A stretch of 64,000 nucleotides of DNA from JABGQS01 sp963674545 (lineage in GTDB: Bacteria > Bacillota > Clostridia > Christensenellales > SZUA-584): contig CAXXFB010000001.1 in the NCBI GenBank assembly GCA_963674545.2, positions 1,054,001 through 1,118,000 on the forward strand, read 5' to 3'. Each line of letters opens with the position of its first letter. The first letter of the stretch is position 1. The position numbers and the translations under genes were made by a program. The notes beneath the pieces are model-generated. The model ran no database searches. It saw only the letters and a list, made by a program, of their open reading frames with translations, and was not told where the DNA came from. This document shows positions 34,671-43,780 of this stretch, in pieces.

Positions 34671-36114
34671 TCAATAGCCCTTGTGCGGGTCGATAATGCT
34701 GCCGTCTATGGCGTTTATACACAGCATTACCTGATAAGCATATTCTTTTGTTTGCCCTTCACCGTATTGCCAAACTTCCTGCCCGTAAAAATTCCACACG
34801 GGTACTAACAGTCCGTTCTCAATCGAACCCTGCTCCCCGATACGCATCATTTCCAGCCTTATGTCGGTAACAAAGCATTCTATGCCTTCGATTTCCTTCG
34901 TCTGCGCTTCATATGTGATATGCATCATATTTTCAAATGTGGACTGTATGTCCGAAAAAGGCAGCAGCATTGAATCCTGTACCTGCACTTCGCCGATGTC
35001 CAGCGGCGCAGACCAGTTCATACTGATGATTCCGCTGTCGTTTACCATGAACTCAAGCGTTTCATAGAACCACTGTCTTGTATACTCCATTGCGCCTTCC
35101 ATATCAAGATAGGTGCTTCCATTTATCATTGCAACAGGGAGCTTGCCTTCTACTATACGATTGCAGACAATTTTGTATGCGTAATTTGCCGCAGACGCAA
35201 CCACATCGTCGTATATACCCGTCTCTTCGTCGTTCATAAGCTGCATGGAATAGACCTGCATCGGCATGCCCATATCTGCGCAAAAGTCTTCGACTGTTTT
35301 CTTTGCCTGAGCCGGTGTAGTGCTTATACTGTTTAACATCTTCGTTTAGCTGCGTGTCCTCGTCTACCGTTATCGTGCCTACCTGCCCGAAATTGTGATA
35401 CGACTCTTCGGTATAGAAATCCATACTTGCGTTCACAATGGTATAGCCCGAATTGTCCTTGATTGTATTTTTCACTTCAAAGCCCATCGTATTGCCTTCG
35501 CTGCTGCCTCCTGCGGACATATACGTTGTGCCTTCGTCTTCATATTCGGTCTTCCGCAGCGTGGAATCCGCTTCAACTATACCAATTTCTTCTGGAGCAG
35601 AGTTGTATCGTGCTTCAACCCTTTCAAGTTCCTCTCTTGATTGTCCAATATATTCAGCATAATCCGGATCATTCTCATGGTCAGCAATATATTGCTTAAT
35701 ATCAATTATCGTCTGCACAAGTTCTTCACGGCTCATGCCTGTCGAGTCACGCCTAAAAAGTACAGTGTCGCCAACTAATGTATCCCATATAGCTTCCACC
35801 TGCTCTTGTGTAAATTCGCCGGCTGTTGTTCTGATAACAGGCATAGAATAAGCTTCCGGTACGGACACGGATGCATCGACAGACAGTGTAAATTTACCAG
35901 CTTCCGATTCCATAGTCAGCGTTTCGGGCGCTCTGGTCTGCTCCCTCAAGGAAACGCCATTAGCTTGTTCCTCTCCCGGCGTCGTCTGAGCCTTTTCTAT
36001 CATCTGCTCCAAGTCTTTCTGTATCACCACTGGCTCTTCCGGCGTTGGCTGGCAGCCGGCAAGAAGCACAATGAAAATTGCTATTGCTGTCAAGGTCAAA
36101 ATTGTTTTTCTCAT
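34671..36114 (-). pseudogene. CQxTPE-family lipoprotein broken by a frameshift; last gene of the array
   Basis: The start at 36114 gives lipobox 'VLLAGC' (Cys21) and the family body to 'VDEDTQLNEDVK', after which the frame runs into unrelated sequence. In another frame the family sequence resumes with LNSISTTPAQAKKTVEDF and continues to INAIDGSIIDPHKGY at 34671. Relatives read straight through this point (for example 'DEVVLEKLTTTPGQAQ'). The shift lies around 35330-35340, at GATGTTAAAC, and is explained by a small indel such as loss of two Ts. The first piece alone would be a truncated, secreted lipoprotein without the C-terminal half. Confidence 0.85.
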
Positions 36115-36124
36115 AATATGACTC

Positions 36125-37615
36125 CTAATACCCCTGTTGTAAGTCTATTACGCTGCCGTCGAGCGCGTTTATAGTCAGCATGCAGTATTCAATCGGCCTA
36201 TACTCCTCAGCCGTGCCGGTGCTTTCCCGGGAAAGTATATCGATATCCTCGCCCTCCGGTGTAAATCTCTCCCTATATCCATAGAAATCCCAAACGGGTA
36301 TCAGCAGGAAATCCATGCCTGACTGTACACGCATAAGCCCAAGTTTGATGTTTTTGATATGTACAATGACTTTGCCAACCGTTATAGCGTCTTCTTCTCT
36401 AGGCTCGCCCGGATCATCACTATAATCAACATTTAGATATATCTTCGTGTTCAAATCGTTTTCAAGCCAGCTGTTCTTTATGAATACCATCTTGGAAAAG
36501 CAATCCATCACCTGCTCAAACGATATCAGCGAGGCGCTCTGAGCCAGCTGTTCAGCAATCGTTAGAGGATAATACCACGCTGCAGATCTTATGCCGTTTC
36601 TATCGACCTCTATTCTCAATTGTTCATAGTCCCAGATGTCATTGTAACCTTCGTCATTAGCAATAGCTATTGCATTGTAGAGACATGGCACACCGTCTAT
36701 CTGGTGCGTAAAAACAAAGGTGTAGTAACTATCATACGTGTTTGTCGGATACTGTACCGCCTCTTCATGAGCAAGCATCATTTCATCTGCGCCGAAAACG
36801 TCCGCCGTCAGTCTTGCCTGCGCGAACGCGTCTTCATAAGAGAGCTCTTTTATACTTTCACCATCGCCCATGTACTCTATATCGCTGCCCATTTCTGATT
36901 GATAGATCATCTCATCCCCGCCGCCGACTCTTCTAATAAACATTTCGCTGGACATGCCGTTTTCGTCGTTGACTACCCCAAGCCTGTATGCGTACTCGCC
37001 GCTCTTGAAATATCCATATACGCCTTCAGTGAGGTCTCCGCCGAACACCAGGTTTTCTTTGCACAGCGTATGTGAGACCGCTTCAAAATCAGTTTCCTGC
37101 TTCGCATAGAGATAATCCTGCCTTGCACTTTCAATGTTGTCTCTGATCCTTTGTATATGGTCGTCTGAATAATATTCACTGTTTTCCGCAAACTCCAGCC
37201 TTTTCTCCCAATTCTCGATAGATTTCTGCGCTAAGTAATCCCATTCTTCTCCGTCAGGTATCCTGAAAAAATGCGCATCGCCCACGAAATATTCGTATAC
37301 TCTGTCCACATCTTCCTGTGTGAACTTATACGGTGTGACCTTCGCAGCCGGCATGGTTTTACCGTCCTGAGTATCGACCAGTGCATCGAGCTCTATCGTA
37401 ATATCTAGACTGTCATGCTTGATAGCTTGCTTAATCTGCGTACCGCTTTGAGGCATATCTGAAGGCAGCGGCGAATCTGTCTGCCGGGATATCTTTTCCT
37501 CCAGCTGCCCGTCGCCCTTGCCTATTACGACAGACTCATCCGGCGTTGCCTGGCAGGCCGTAAGTAAAAAAGCGCAGCATAATATAATCAATATACTAAT
37601 CTGTATTTTACTCAT
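36125..37615 (-). CDS. CQxTPE-family lipoprotein, array gene 9
   Basis: The ATG at 37615 is placed by AAGGGGG just upstream (an earlier in-frame ATG at 37636 overlaps it), giving 496 residues. Lipobox 'LLTAC' (Cys21), mature CQATPDESVVIGKGDGQLEEK. It shares the GKxDGQLEE start with the interrupted gene at 24202-25692 rather than the QKDLEQMIE start of its neighbours. Landmarks are 'FTQEDVDRVYEYFVGD', 'LRIEVDRNGIRSAAWYYP', 'LLIPVWDFYGYRERF' and C-terminal LTINALDGSVIDLQQGY. A long insert (about 30 residues) separates the last two motifs. Confidence 0.87.
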   Translation of the reverse strand: MSKIQISILIILCCAFLLTACQATPDESVVIGKGDGQLEEKISRQTDSPLPSDMPQSGTQIKQAIKHDSLDITIELDALVDTQDGKTMPAAKVTPYKFTQEDVDRVYEYFVGDAHFFRIPDGEEWDYLAQKSIENWEKRLEFAENSEYYSDDHIQRIRDNIESARQDYLYAKQETDFEAVSHTLCKENLVFGGDLTEGVYGYFKSGEYAYRLGVVNDENGMSSEMFIRRVGGGDEMIYQSEMGSDIEYMGDGESIKELSYEDAFAQARLTADVFGADEMMLAHEEAVQYPTNTYDSYYTFVFTHQIDGVPCLYNAIAIANDEGYNDIWDYEQLRIEVDRNGIRSAAWYYPLTIAEQLAQSASLISFEQVMDCFSKMVFIKNSWLENDLNTKIYLNVDYSDDPGEPREEDAITVGKVIVHIKNIKLGLMRVQSGMDFLLIPVWDFYGYRERFTPEGEDIDILSRESTGTAEEYRPIEYCMLTINALDGSVIDLQQGY

Positions 37616-37625
37616 AAAAACCCCC

Positions 37626-39026
37626 TTAATAACCAAGTTCGCGGTCTATGATGCTGCCATCGATAGCGTTGATGGTAAGCCGTGTTTCAGTCGGGTCGTC
37701 ACCTATAAAGGTATCTTCCCCACCCTTTACTGTCTTGATTCCGAAGAAATCCCATACCGGGACTACTACGCCCTGCGCTCTTGTCTGCGTATCCGTTATG
37801 CGGGCCAGCCCCAGAGTAATGCGATCGATATCAATTGTTGTATCCGCCTGAGAATCGGCGTTGGTTACAACGATCATCTTCTCGAATGTCTCCATTATCT
37901 GCTCGAACGGAAGCATCACGCTGTCCTCGGTCAGCACTTCTGATACATCATAAGGATTGGTCCAGCTCATGTAGATAACTCCGCTGTCGTCAACCAGAAA
38001 ACTGAGCTTCTCATACGCCCATCCTTCAATGTAACCGCCCTGCCCGTCGTCTTCTGCACCGCCGCTCTGAGCACGGATATAGGTGAACGGCACACCGCCA
38101 ATCTGCCTCATATACACAAGCTCGTATGCTTTTATCCATTCTTCGTTGAAACGACCAAATTTCAAGTCACAGCGGCTGCATTCAAAGTCACCGATATCTA
38201 AAGAGCTGAGCAGCTCGTCAGCTTTGTTTTGCGCCTGTGCTGCAGTGATCTGCAAATCCGCAATCTGCTTTGGATCACCTCCGGCCTCCATACCGTGCTG
38301 CAGCTGTGTGGCAATGCTTTCATCATAAAAGTTGAACCCGTTTTGAAAGTACCTGCCGGCACAGCAGCTGTATTCGAGCTGATATTGGTTAATCTGTGTA
38401 TAGTTTGAAACGGAAAATGTGCGGTACAGACCGTCGCTGCCATCTGATATAAGAAACATTTTATCCGCACCGTTTTCATCCAGGAACACAGGCGGCGCTT
38501 CCACAAGCCCTTCGCCTTCGGGCAAGTTGTTCATTGCCATCTGATATTTTTGTATGCTGCTCTCTAATCCCTGCCTTTTCTGTTCATCCGTTTCGGCAGC
38601 CAGCATTTCCTGTATTTCCAATATTCTGTCCTGATAATACTGTTTTGTCAGCAGAACGTCGCCTGAGTATGTCTGCCCCCCGTTAAATAACACGTTTACC
38701 ATTCCTGCCGCTTCATCTTCGGTGAACAAGTGCTTTGCAACCCGTGCCGTCGGCAGGCCAGTCACACTCGGCGCAACTACTTCCGCATCAATATTGACCG
38801 TCAGCGTCCCCGGTGCGTTATGCAGTGCCTGTGTCGAATAGCGCTCCGGTATAACAGATACATCTTTATTGCCGCTTTCGCCGTCAGATTGCTCTTCGCC
38901 TACTGCTATGTCTATCATCTGCTCTAAGTCCTTTTGCACTACCACCGACTTATCCGGAGTAGGCTGGCAGGATGAAGCTGCCGCTGTTATAAATATAGTT
39001 ATAACAACTAATAATGTCTTTTTCAT
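37626..39026 (-). CDS. CQxTPE-family lipoprotein, array gene 8
   Basis: 466 residues, among the shortest in the array. Lipobox region 'AAASSC' (Cys20), mature CQPTPDKSVVVQKDLEQMID. Landmarks are 'FTEDEAAGMVNVLFNG', 'ITAAQAQNKADELLSSLDI', 'LSFLVDDSGVIYMSW', 'GVVVPVWDFFGIK' and terminal LTINAIDGSIIDRELGY. It has two extra Cys residues in 'LEYSCCAGRYF' and one in 'DFECSRCD', unusual for the family and possibly disulphide-forming. It lies 11 bp after the preceding gene. Confidence 0.87.
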   Translation of the reverse strand: MKKTLLVVITIFITAAASSCQPTPDKSVVVQKDLEQMIDIAVGEEQSDGESGNKDVSVIPERYSTQALHNAPGTLTVNIDAEVVAPSVTGLPTARVAKHLFTEDEAAGMVNVLFNGGQTYSGDVLLTKQYYQDRILEIQEMLAAETDEQKRQGLESSIQKYQMAMNNLPEGEGLVEAPPVFLDENGADKMFLISDGSDGLYRTFSVSNYTQINQYQLEYSCCAGRYFQNGFNFYDESIATQLQHGMEAGGDPKQIADLQITAAQAQNKADELLSSLDIGDFECSRCDLKFGRFNEEWIKAYELVYMRQIGGVPFTYIRAQSGGAEDDGQGGYIEGWAYEKLSFLVDDSGVIYMSWTNPYDVSEVLTEDSVMLPFEQIMETFEKMIVVTNADSQADTTIDIDRITLGLARITDTQTRAQGVVVPVWDFFGIKTVKGGEDTFIGDDPTETRLTINAIDGSIIDRELGY

Positions 39027-39037
39027 GCAATATCCCC

Positions 39038-40483
39038 TTAGTATCCGATCTCACGGTCGATGATACTGCCGTCTATTGCGTTGATGGTCAGCATAGAGCG
39101 GTATGAGCTTTCGCTGAATACAGTGCCTCTTGAGTCCTCATATGAACCGAAAAAATCCCAAACTGGTATAAGCAGTCCTCGTGTACCTATATCCTGTTCA
39201 GTTACACGCATCAGCCCCAGTCTTACTTCTGTAATGTACATATCGCAGGTGAAATCATCTTCTGCTGTGTCGTATATATTGTCTACCACAGTTATCATCT
39301 GCGTGAAGGTATTGTGAATATCTTCGAACGGCAGCATCGCAGTATCCTGAGTGATGGTATCTTCTACGACGTACGGAGAGTTCCACAGAAAGCTGAGCAC
39401 CCCTTCGTCGTCGATTATTATACGTATCTTCTCATACATCCACGGCAGTATATAAAGCGCATCCTCTTTTTCGCCGGAGAGGTGCTTGCCGCTGTTCCCG
39501 TCATCGCCGGTATATGTGATCGTCACACCGTTCACATTTCGAGTGAACATAAACTCATACACGCCCTTGCGCTCATCGTCATCTGCATCCACAGCTATAT
39601 TATAAAGTGCACCGATCCGGCTGCCCGAACATACAAAATCGCTAAGCCCAAGCGCAGATACTATTTCTTCCGCAAGCTTTTGTGCGTCTTCCATGCTCAT
39701 TTCGGGCATGATAAAATATGGGCTTTGCGTTTCTTCATCGTTGAAATGAGTGCCGCAGTTTAGAACATATGAAAGTTCTGAAGTATAGAACAGATCCCGG
39801 CAGTACTCCGCTCTGCCAAGCCCCAGCCCTTCCCCTGAATTGACTATGAAAAGATCTGAAAGTGTAGAATCGTCCGGTGCAACACGCAGATTCAGCATGG
39901 AGCTGCCGTCACTTTCCACATCAAATGAAAAGTCCGGTTCAACACGCTCGAAGTGTTCCGGCAGGCCTTCCGCCTCTGCCATGACTTGCTGGATAGCGGC
40001 GTCAAGCTCTTCCATGGAGCTGTATTTCATATCGTCCAATTTGCCGCTCTCTTTTTGATCCAGAAGGCTTTGTATCGTTTTCATCTTAAAGCCGTATGTG
40101 ATTTGAGTATCATACGGGTCTACCGGCATCGCATCGCCGCAAAGCGTATCGAACAGCCGCTGCGCATCCTCCTGAGAAAACGAGCCCATTCCGACATACG
40201 AAGTTGATATAACATCCGTATCCGGCAGAACGATGTCTGCGTCTACATGAACTTTCAGGTTTCCTTTTGCACTGACGAGTTCTTCGCACAGTGATTCGCG
40301 CGTGCCCAGCCGCTCTGCCAGTGACATCCCGGCTGTTTGCTCTGTGTCTGTCTGCGTTGCTTTTTCTATCATCTGCTCCAAGTCTTTCTGAACGACCACC
40401 TGCTTATCCGGCGTTGCCTGGCAGCCGGTAAGCACACCAATAAAAAACACAAGTGTTATGAATAATGTTATTGTCTTTTTCAT
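39038..40483 (-). CDS. CQxTPE-family lipoprotein, array gene 7
   Basis: 481 residues, lipobox 'VLTGC' (Cys21), mature CQATPDKQVVVQKDLEQMIEK. After the spacer comes 'SLAERLGTRESL', a segment shared with the Ser-lipobox copy at 22564 ('ALAERLGVPERY'). Later landmarks are 'FSQEDAQRLFDTLCGD', 'IRIIIDDEGVLSFLW', 'LLIPVWDFFGSYED' and LTINAIDGSIIDREIGY. Ribosome binding site GGAGGG precedes the ATG; the gap to the upstream gene is 10 bp. Confidence 0.87.
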   Translation of the reverse strand: MKKTITLFITLVFFIGVLTGCQATPDKQVVVQKDLEQMIEKATQTDTEQTAGMSLAERLGTRESLCEELVSAKGNLKVHVDADIVLPDTDVISTSYVGMGSFSQEDAQRLFDTLCGDAMPVDPYDTQITYGFKMKTIQSLLDQKESGKLDDMKYSSMEELDAAIQQVMAEAEGLPEHFERVEPDFSFDVESDGSSMLNLRVAPDDSTLSDLFIVNSGEGLGLGRAEYCRDLFYTSELSYVLNCGTHFNDEETQSPYFIMPEMSMEDAQKLAEEIVSALGLSDFVCSGSRIGALYNIAVDADDDERKGVYEFMFTRNVNGVTITYTGDDGNSGKHLSGEKEDALYILPWMYEKIRIIIDDEGVLSFLWNSPYVVEDTITQDTAMLPFEDIHNTFTQMITVVDNIYDTAEDDFTCDMYITEVRLGLMRVTEQDIGTRGLLIPVWDFFGSYEDSRGTVFSESSYRSMLTINAIDGSIIDREIGY

Positions 40484-40493
40484 TATGCCCTCC

Positions 40494-42095
40494 CTAATAG
40501 CCCGATTCTACGTCTATAACGCTGCCGTCTATACCGTTTATAGAAATCAGCGGATTGTAGTATGAATCCATTTTAATACTGCGTTCACCTTCTTCTGTAT
40601 AATCTGTAAACGTAGTGGTGCCGTAGAAGTTCCACACCGGAACAAGCAGCCCTGTTGTATAAGAATCACGCTCCATTATACGCTGGAGGCTTAGCGATAC
40701 ATGGGTAATATCAAGCTGCAGGGATTTTATGCTCTCCATTTTTTCATAGTCGGCGTTCTTTATCACTATCATCTTTTCAAAGACACTTTGTATATCGCTC
40801 CAAGGTTTCATTGCTGTGTCTTGCGTCAACAGCTCTGTGATTTCAAGCGGCGCCATCCAATTCAGATAACATATACCATCGTCGTCAACTGCGATTATCA
40901 TATACTCATAAGCCCATTCCTTGCCGACTGCCATTTTCTCGTCTCCCTGCGCTATTTCGACACTCGTCTGGCTCCAGCTGTGCGTACTCTCTGTCTTCAC
41001 TCCGTCGAGCTGTCGGAGCAGCCTGAATACATAAGCCTGCTGTCCAGGGTCGTCGTCCCTGTATCCCTCGTACTCACCGGCGCCTATCTGTATCATCGGA
41101 TTGCTTGTGCAAAGGAACGCAGTATCTATCATCATATCTTCTACCTGTACATCAGACAAGAACTGCTCTACCATATCTTTTGCCTGCTGCGGCGTTGCTT
41201 CCAGTTCGCACCCTTGCGCTGCTTCACCCGTTTCCAGAAGTTCACTTACCTCCGAAAGCACATTCCCCTGCCAGTAGAAGTCATAGAGCTCGTCTTCTCT
41301 TTTGAATCCAAGCGACGCAGCGCTCCTTGGCGCCAGAGTATGATAGTTGCCCTGTTCGTCTCTGCCCGAATAGACCGCCCCTGTCGGGTTCTCCACGTCG
41401 TTATTTACATAAAACGTCATAGCCTTTTCTTCAAACGGAGCGGACGTAGTGTGCAGTGTCTGGTACGTACCCAGCGAACCGTCTATGCCCACTTCCGTCA
41501 TTTCCTTTTCTATAAAGGTACCATCTGCAGTCACCAGATCAATATGGTCGGGCGCATCTCGATATTCTTTTTCCAGATAGTCTATCAGCCCCTGTATCCC
41601 CTGTTTTCTGCTCTCATCAGTTTCTGCAGCCAGCTGGGCCTTTGCATCCAGTATTTCCTGTTGGTAATATTCCTTGTCTGCCTGTTCCGGCCATATATAC
41701 ATAGGCGTATCGCCGACCAAAGCATTCCAGAACGTGTATACCTGCTCCTGCGAAAAACTGCCGGACTCTACCCTCGCCATGGGAAGCTGCATCGTTTCGG
41801 GCAGCTCGATCTGCACATCGCAGTTGATAGTGAGCTTGCCTTGTGTAATGCTTGCCGTATAGCGTTCCGGCACACCAAAATGCTCACATAGCTGAGCATA
41901 CGAAAGCCCGGCTTCCGGCTGGGGCGTCGCTGTGCTTTCTTCGCCGCTCTCTTCTCCGCTGCTCTCCTCCATACCCTGCTCTATCATCTGCTCTAAGTCT
42001 TTCTGCATAACCACCGGCTGCTCCGGCGTTGACTGGCAGGCGGTGAGGAAAAGTATCATAACCATTCCGATGATTATTAAATGTTTTTTTATCAT
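40494..42095 (-). CDS. CQxTPE-family lipoprotein, array gene 6
   Basis: The ATG at 42095 (533 residues) has AAGGGG overlapping the end of the upstream gene, 4 bp away. Lipobox 'LFLTAC', mature CQSTPEQPVVMQKDLEQMIE. A Ser/Glu/Pro-rich spacer precedes 'LSYAQLCEHFGVPERY'. The first 45 mature residues nearly match array gene 5, pointing to a recent duplication or exchange. Landmarks are 'FSQEQVYTFWNALVGD', 'MIIAVDDDGICYLNW', 'RIMERDSYTTGLLVPVWNF' and 'ISINGIDGSVIDVESGY'. Confidence 0.88.
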   Translation of the reverse strand: MIKKHLIIIGMVMILFLTACQSTPEQPVVMQKDLEQMIEQGMEESSGEESGEESTATPQPEAGLSYAQLCEHFGVPERYTASITQGKLTINCDVQIELPETMQLPMARVESGSFSQEQVYTFWNALVGDTPMYIWPEQADKEYYQQEILDAKAQLAAETDESRKQGIQGLIDYLEKEYRDAPDHIDLVTADGTFIEKEMTEVGIDGSLGTYQTLHTTSAPFEEKAMTFYVNNDVENPTGAVYSGRDEQGNYHTLAPRSAASLGFKREDELYDFYWQGNVLSEVSELLETGEAAQGCELEATPQQAKDMVEQFLSDVQVEDMMIDTAFLCTSNPMIQIGAGEYEGYRDDDPGQQAYVFRLLRQLDGVKTESTHSWSQTSVEIAQGDEKMAVGKEWAYEYMIIAVDDDGICYLNWMAPLEITELLTQDTAMKPWSDIQSVFEKMIVIKNADYEKMESIKSLQLDITHVSLSLQRIMERDSYTTGLLVPVWNFYGTTTFTDYTEEGERSIKMDSYYNPLISINGIDGSVIDVESGY

Positions 42096-42099
42096 AATT

Positions 42100-43728
42100 C
42101 TAATACCCCTTATCCGTATCGATGACGCTGCCGTCAATCGCGTTAACGGACAGCAGCGGGCAATACCACATATCTATGACCTTTTTGCCTTCTTCGTTTG
42201 TGAATGCCATCGTTCCATAGAAGTTCCAGACAGGCACCAGCAAACCAGTTGTAAATGAATCCTTCTCCATGATGCGCTGCAGGGAAAGGCTGGCGTGCGA
42301 CACATCAATGCGAAAATCCGTATAGTAATCAGTATAGGACGTATACATTATAGGCATCATTTTCTCAAAAACGTTCTCAATATCGCTCCACGGTTTAATC
42401 GCGGTATCCTCCGTCAATATCTCGGTGACGTTAAGCGGCCCTGTCCAGTAGAGGTTCGCGACACCTTCATCATCTACCGCGATAGTCAACACCTCGTACA
42501 TCCACTCCTTGCCGTAGGATACCCCATCCATATTCGTCATGCTGCTGTCGTGGTCGCTCTCTACCTTGACCTCATTCACCTGCCTGAGCAGCCGGAACAC
42601 ATAGGCCTGCGTTTCCGGCTTCTCGGCCGTTATTTTAGAAGTATCCATTCCCGCCTGCTCCATGCTTTCAATCATCTCATCCGATATTGGTTCTCTTTTG
42701 CTTGAATACAGAGTTACTCTGTCAATCACCATATCGTCCATGCCTGTTTTCGCCATGAGTTGCTCCACCGTCTCTCTCGCCTGCTTTGGCGTCGTTGTCA
42801 GCATACAGTCATCTACAGGACCTCCCGAGAGCGAAAGATCCGTCACATTTCCCAGTACTGTTCCTGTTCCGTAAAGCCCGTATCGGCATAGACTCATATC
42901 TCGCTGAAATCTCACGCTGGAACCGCTGCTTGGTGCAAAGTTCTGCGTATTGCCCTGCTCGTCAACATATGAATAAACGTCAGTATTATCATAATCAATA
43001 TCGTTATAAACGGTAAATTGCATGGCTGTAGGCATGTTATCTGCACCGAACATAGTAGGAAAGCCAAGCGGATCGGAACTCGCATTAAGATACATCTGGG
43101 TACCGGTTGCAGCGTCTGTTGCATCGTATTCCACATCCATGCTCTGCAGCGTACCGTCGGAGGGGATTAAATCAATGCTGTCCGGAGCATCTGCAAATTG
43201 TTCCTTCAAGAGATCTATGTGATCATTTAAAGAGTTAATGACATTGTCATCAGTGGTTAACGCCAGCTGCGCCTGACATTCCAGAATCTCCTGCTCATAA
43301 TACGCTTTATCCCGTACATCCGGTGTCAAATACATCTGCGTATCACCACAGAGAGCGTTAAACAGCGCATAAACCCGCTCCTGTGAGAACCTGGCCGCTT
43401 CTACATGCGCCATCGGCAGCGCTGTCGTCTCAGGCAACTCAATTGCTATATCCGCATGAACCGTTACGCCCTGCTCGGTGAAATCATTTTGGAATCGCTC
43501 CGGCACGCCGTAATGGGCGCAAAGCTGAGCATACGAAAGCCCGGCTTCCGGCTGGGGCGACGCTGTACTTTTTCCGCTACTCTCTTCTCCGCTGCTGTCC
43601 TCCATACCCTGCTCTATCATCTGTTCCAAGTCTTTCTGCATAACCACCGGCTGCTCCGGCGTTGACTGGCAGGCAGTAAACATTGCCGCCGTCGTTACAA
43701 GCAGTATAAATATAAAATATTTTTTCAC
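42100..43728 (-). CDS. CQxTPE-family lipoprotein, array gene 5
   Basis: 542 residues from a GTG at 43728 behind GAGGAG. Lipobox 'MFTAC', mature CQSTPEQPVVMQKDLEQMIE. Its spacer (ESSGKSTASPQPEAG) parallels array gene 6, but the following domain diverges (FTEQGVTVHADIAIELPE). Landmarks are 'FSQERVYALFNALCGD', 'LTIAVDDEGVANLYW', 'RIMEKDSFTTGLLVPVWNF' and SVNAIDGSVIDTDKGY. The body is closest to array gene 4 in its middle part ('DYDNTDVYSYVDEQGNTQ'). Confidence 0.88.
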   Translation of the reverse strand: MKKYFIFILLVTTAAMFTACQSTPEQPVVMQKDLEQMIEQGMEDSSGEESSGKSTASPQPEAGLSYAQLCAHYGVPERFQNDFTEQGVTVHADIAIELPETTALPMAHVEAARFSQERVYALFNALCGDTQMYLTPDVRDKAYYEQEILECQAQLALTTDDNVINSLNDHIDLLKEQFADAPDSIDLIPSDGTLQSMDVEYDATDAATGTQMYLNASSDPLGFPTMFGADNMPTAMQFTVYNDIDYDNTDVYSYVDEQGNTQNFAPSSGSSVRFQRDMSLCRYGLYGTGTVLGNVTDLSLSGGPVDDCMLTTTPKQARETVEQLMAKTGMDDMVIDRVTLYSSKREPISDEMIESMEQAGMDTSKITAEKPETQAYVFRLLRQVNEVKVESDHDSSMTNMDGVSYGKEWMYEVLTIAVDDEGVANLYWTGPLNVTEILTEDTAIKPWSDIENVFEKMMPIMYTSYTDYYTDFRIDVSHASLSLQRIMEKDSFTTGLLVPVWNFYGTMAFTNEEGKKVIDMWYCPLLSVNAIDGSVIDTDKGY

Positions 43729-43780
43729 GTAACTGCTCCTCTGAATGTTCTCACCACTACCAGTAAATGTTCCCCAAATG

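Noticed and set aside
40701..41891. 396-codon open frame on the plus strand
   Set aside because: It lies wholly antisense to a strongly supported lipoprotein gene, has no ribosome binding site and its translation is Cys/His/Arg-rich with no protein-like pattern.
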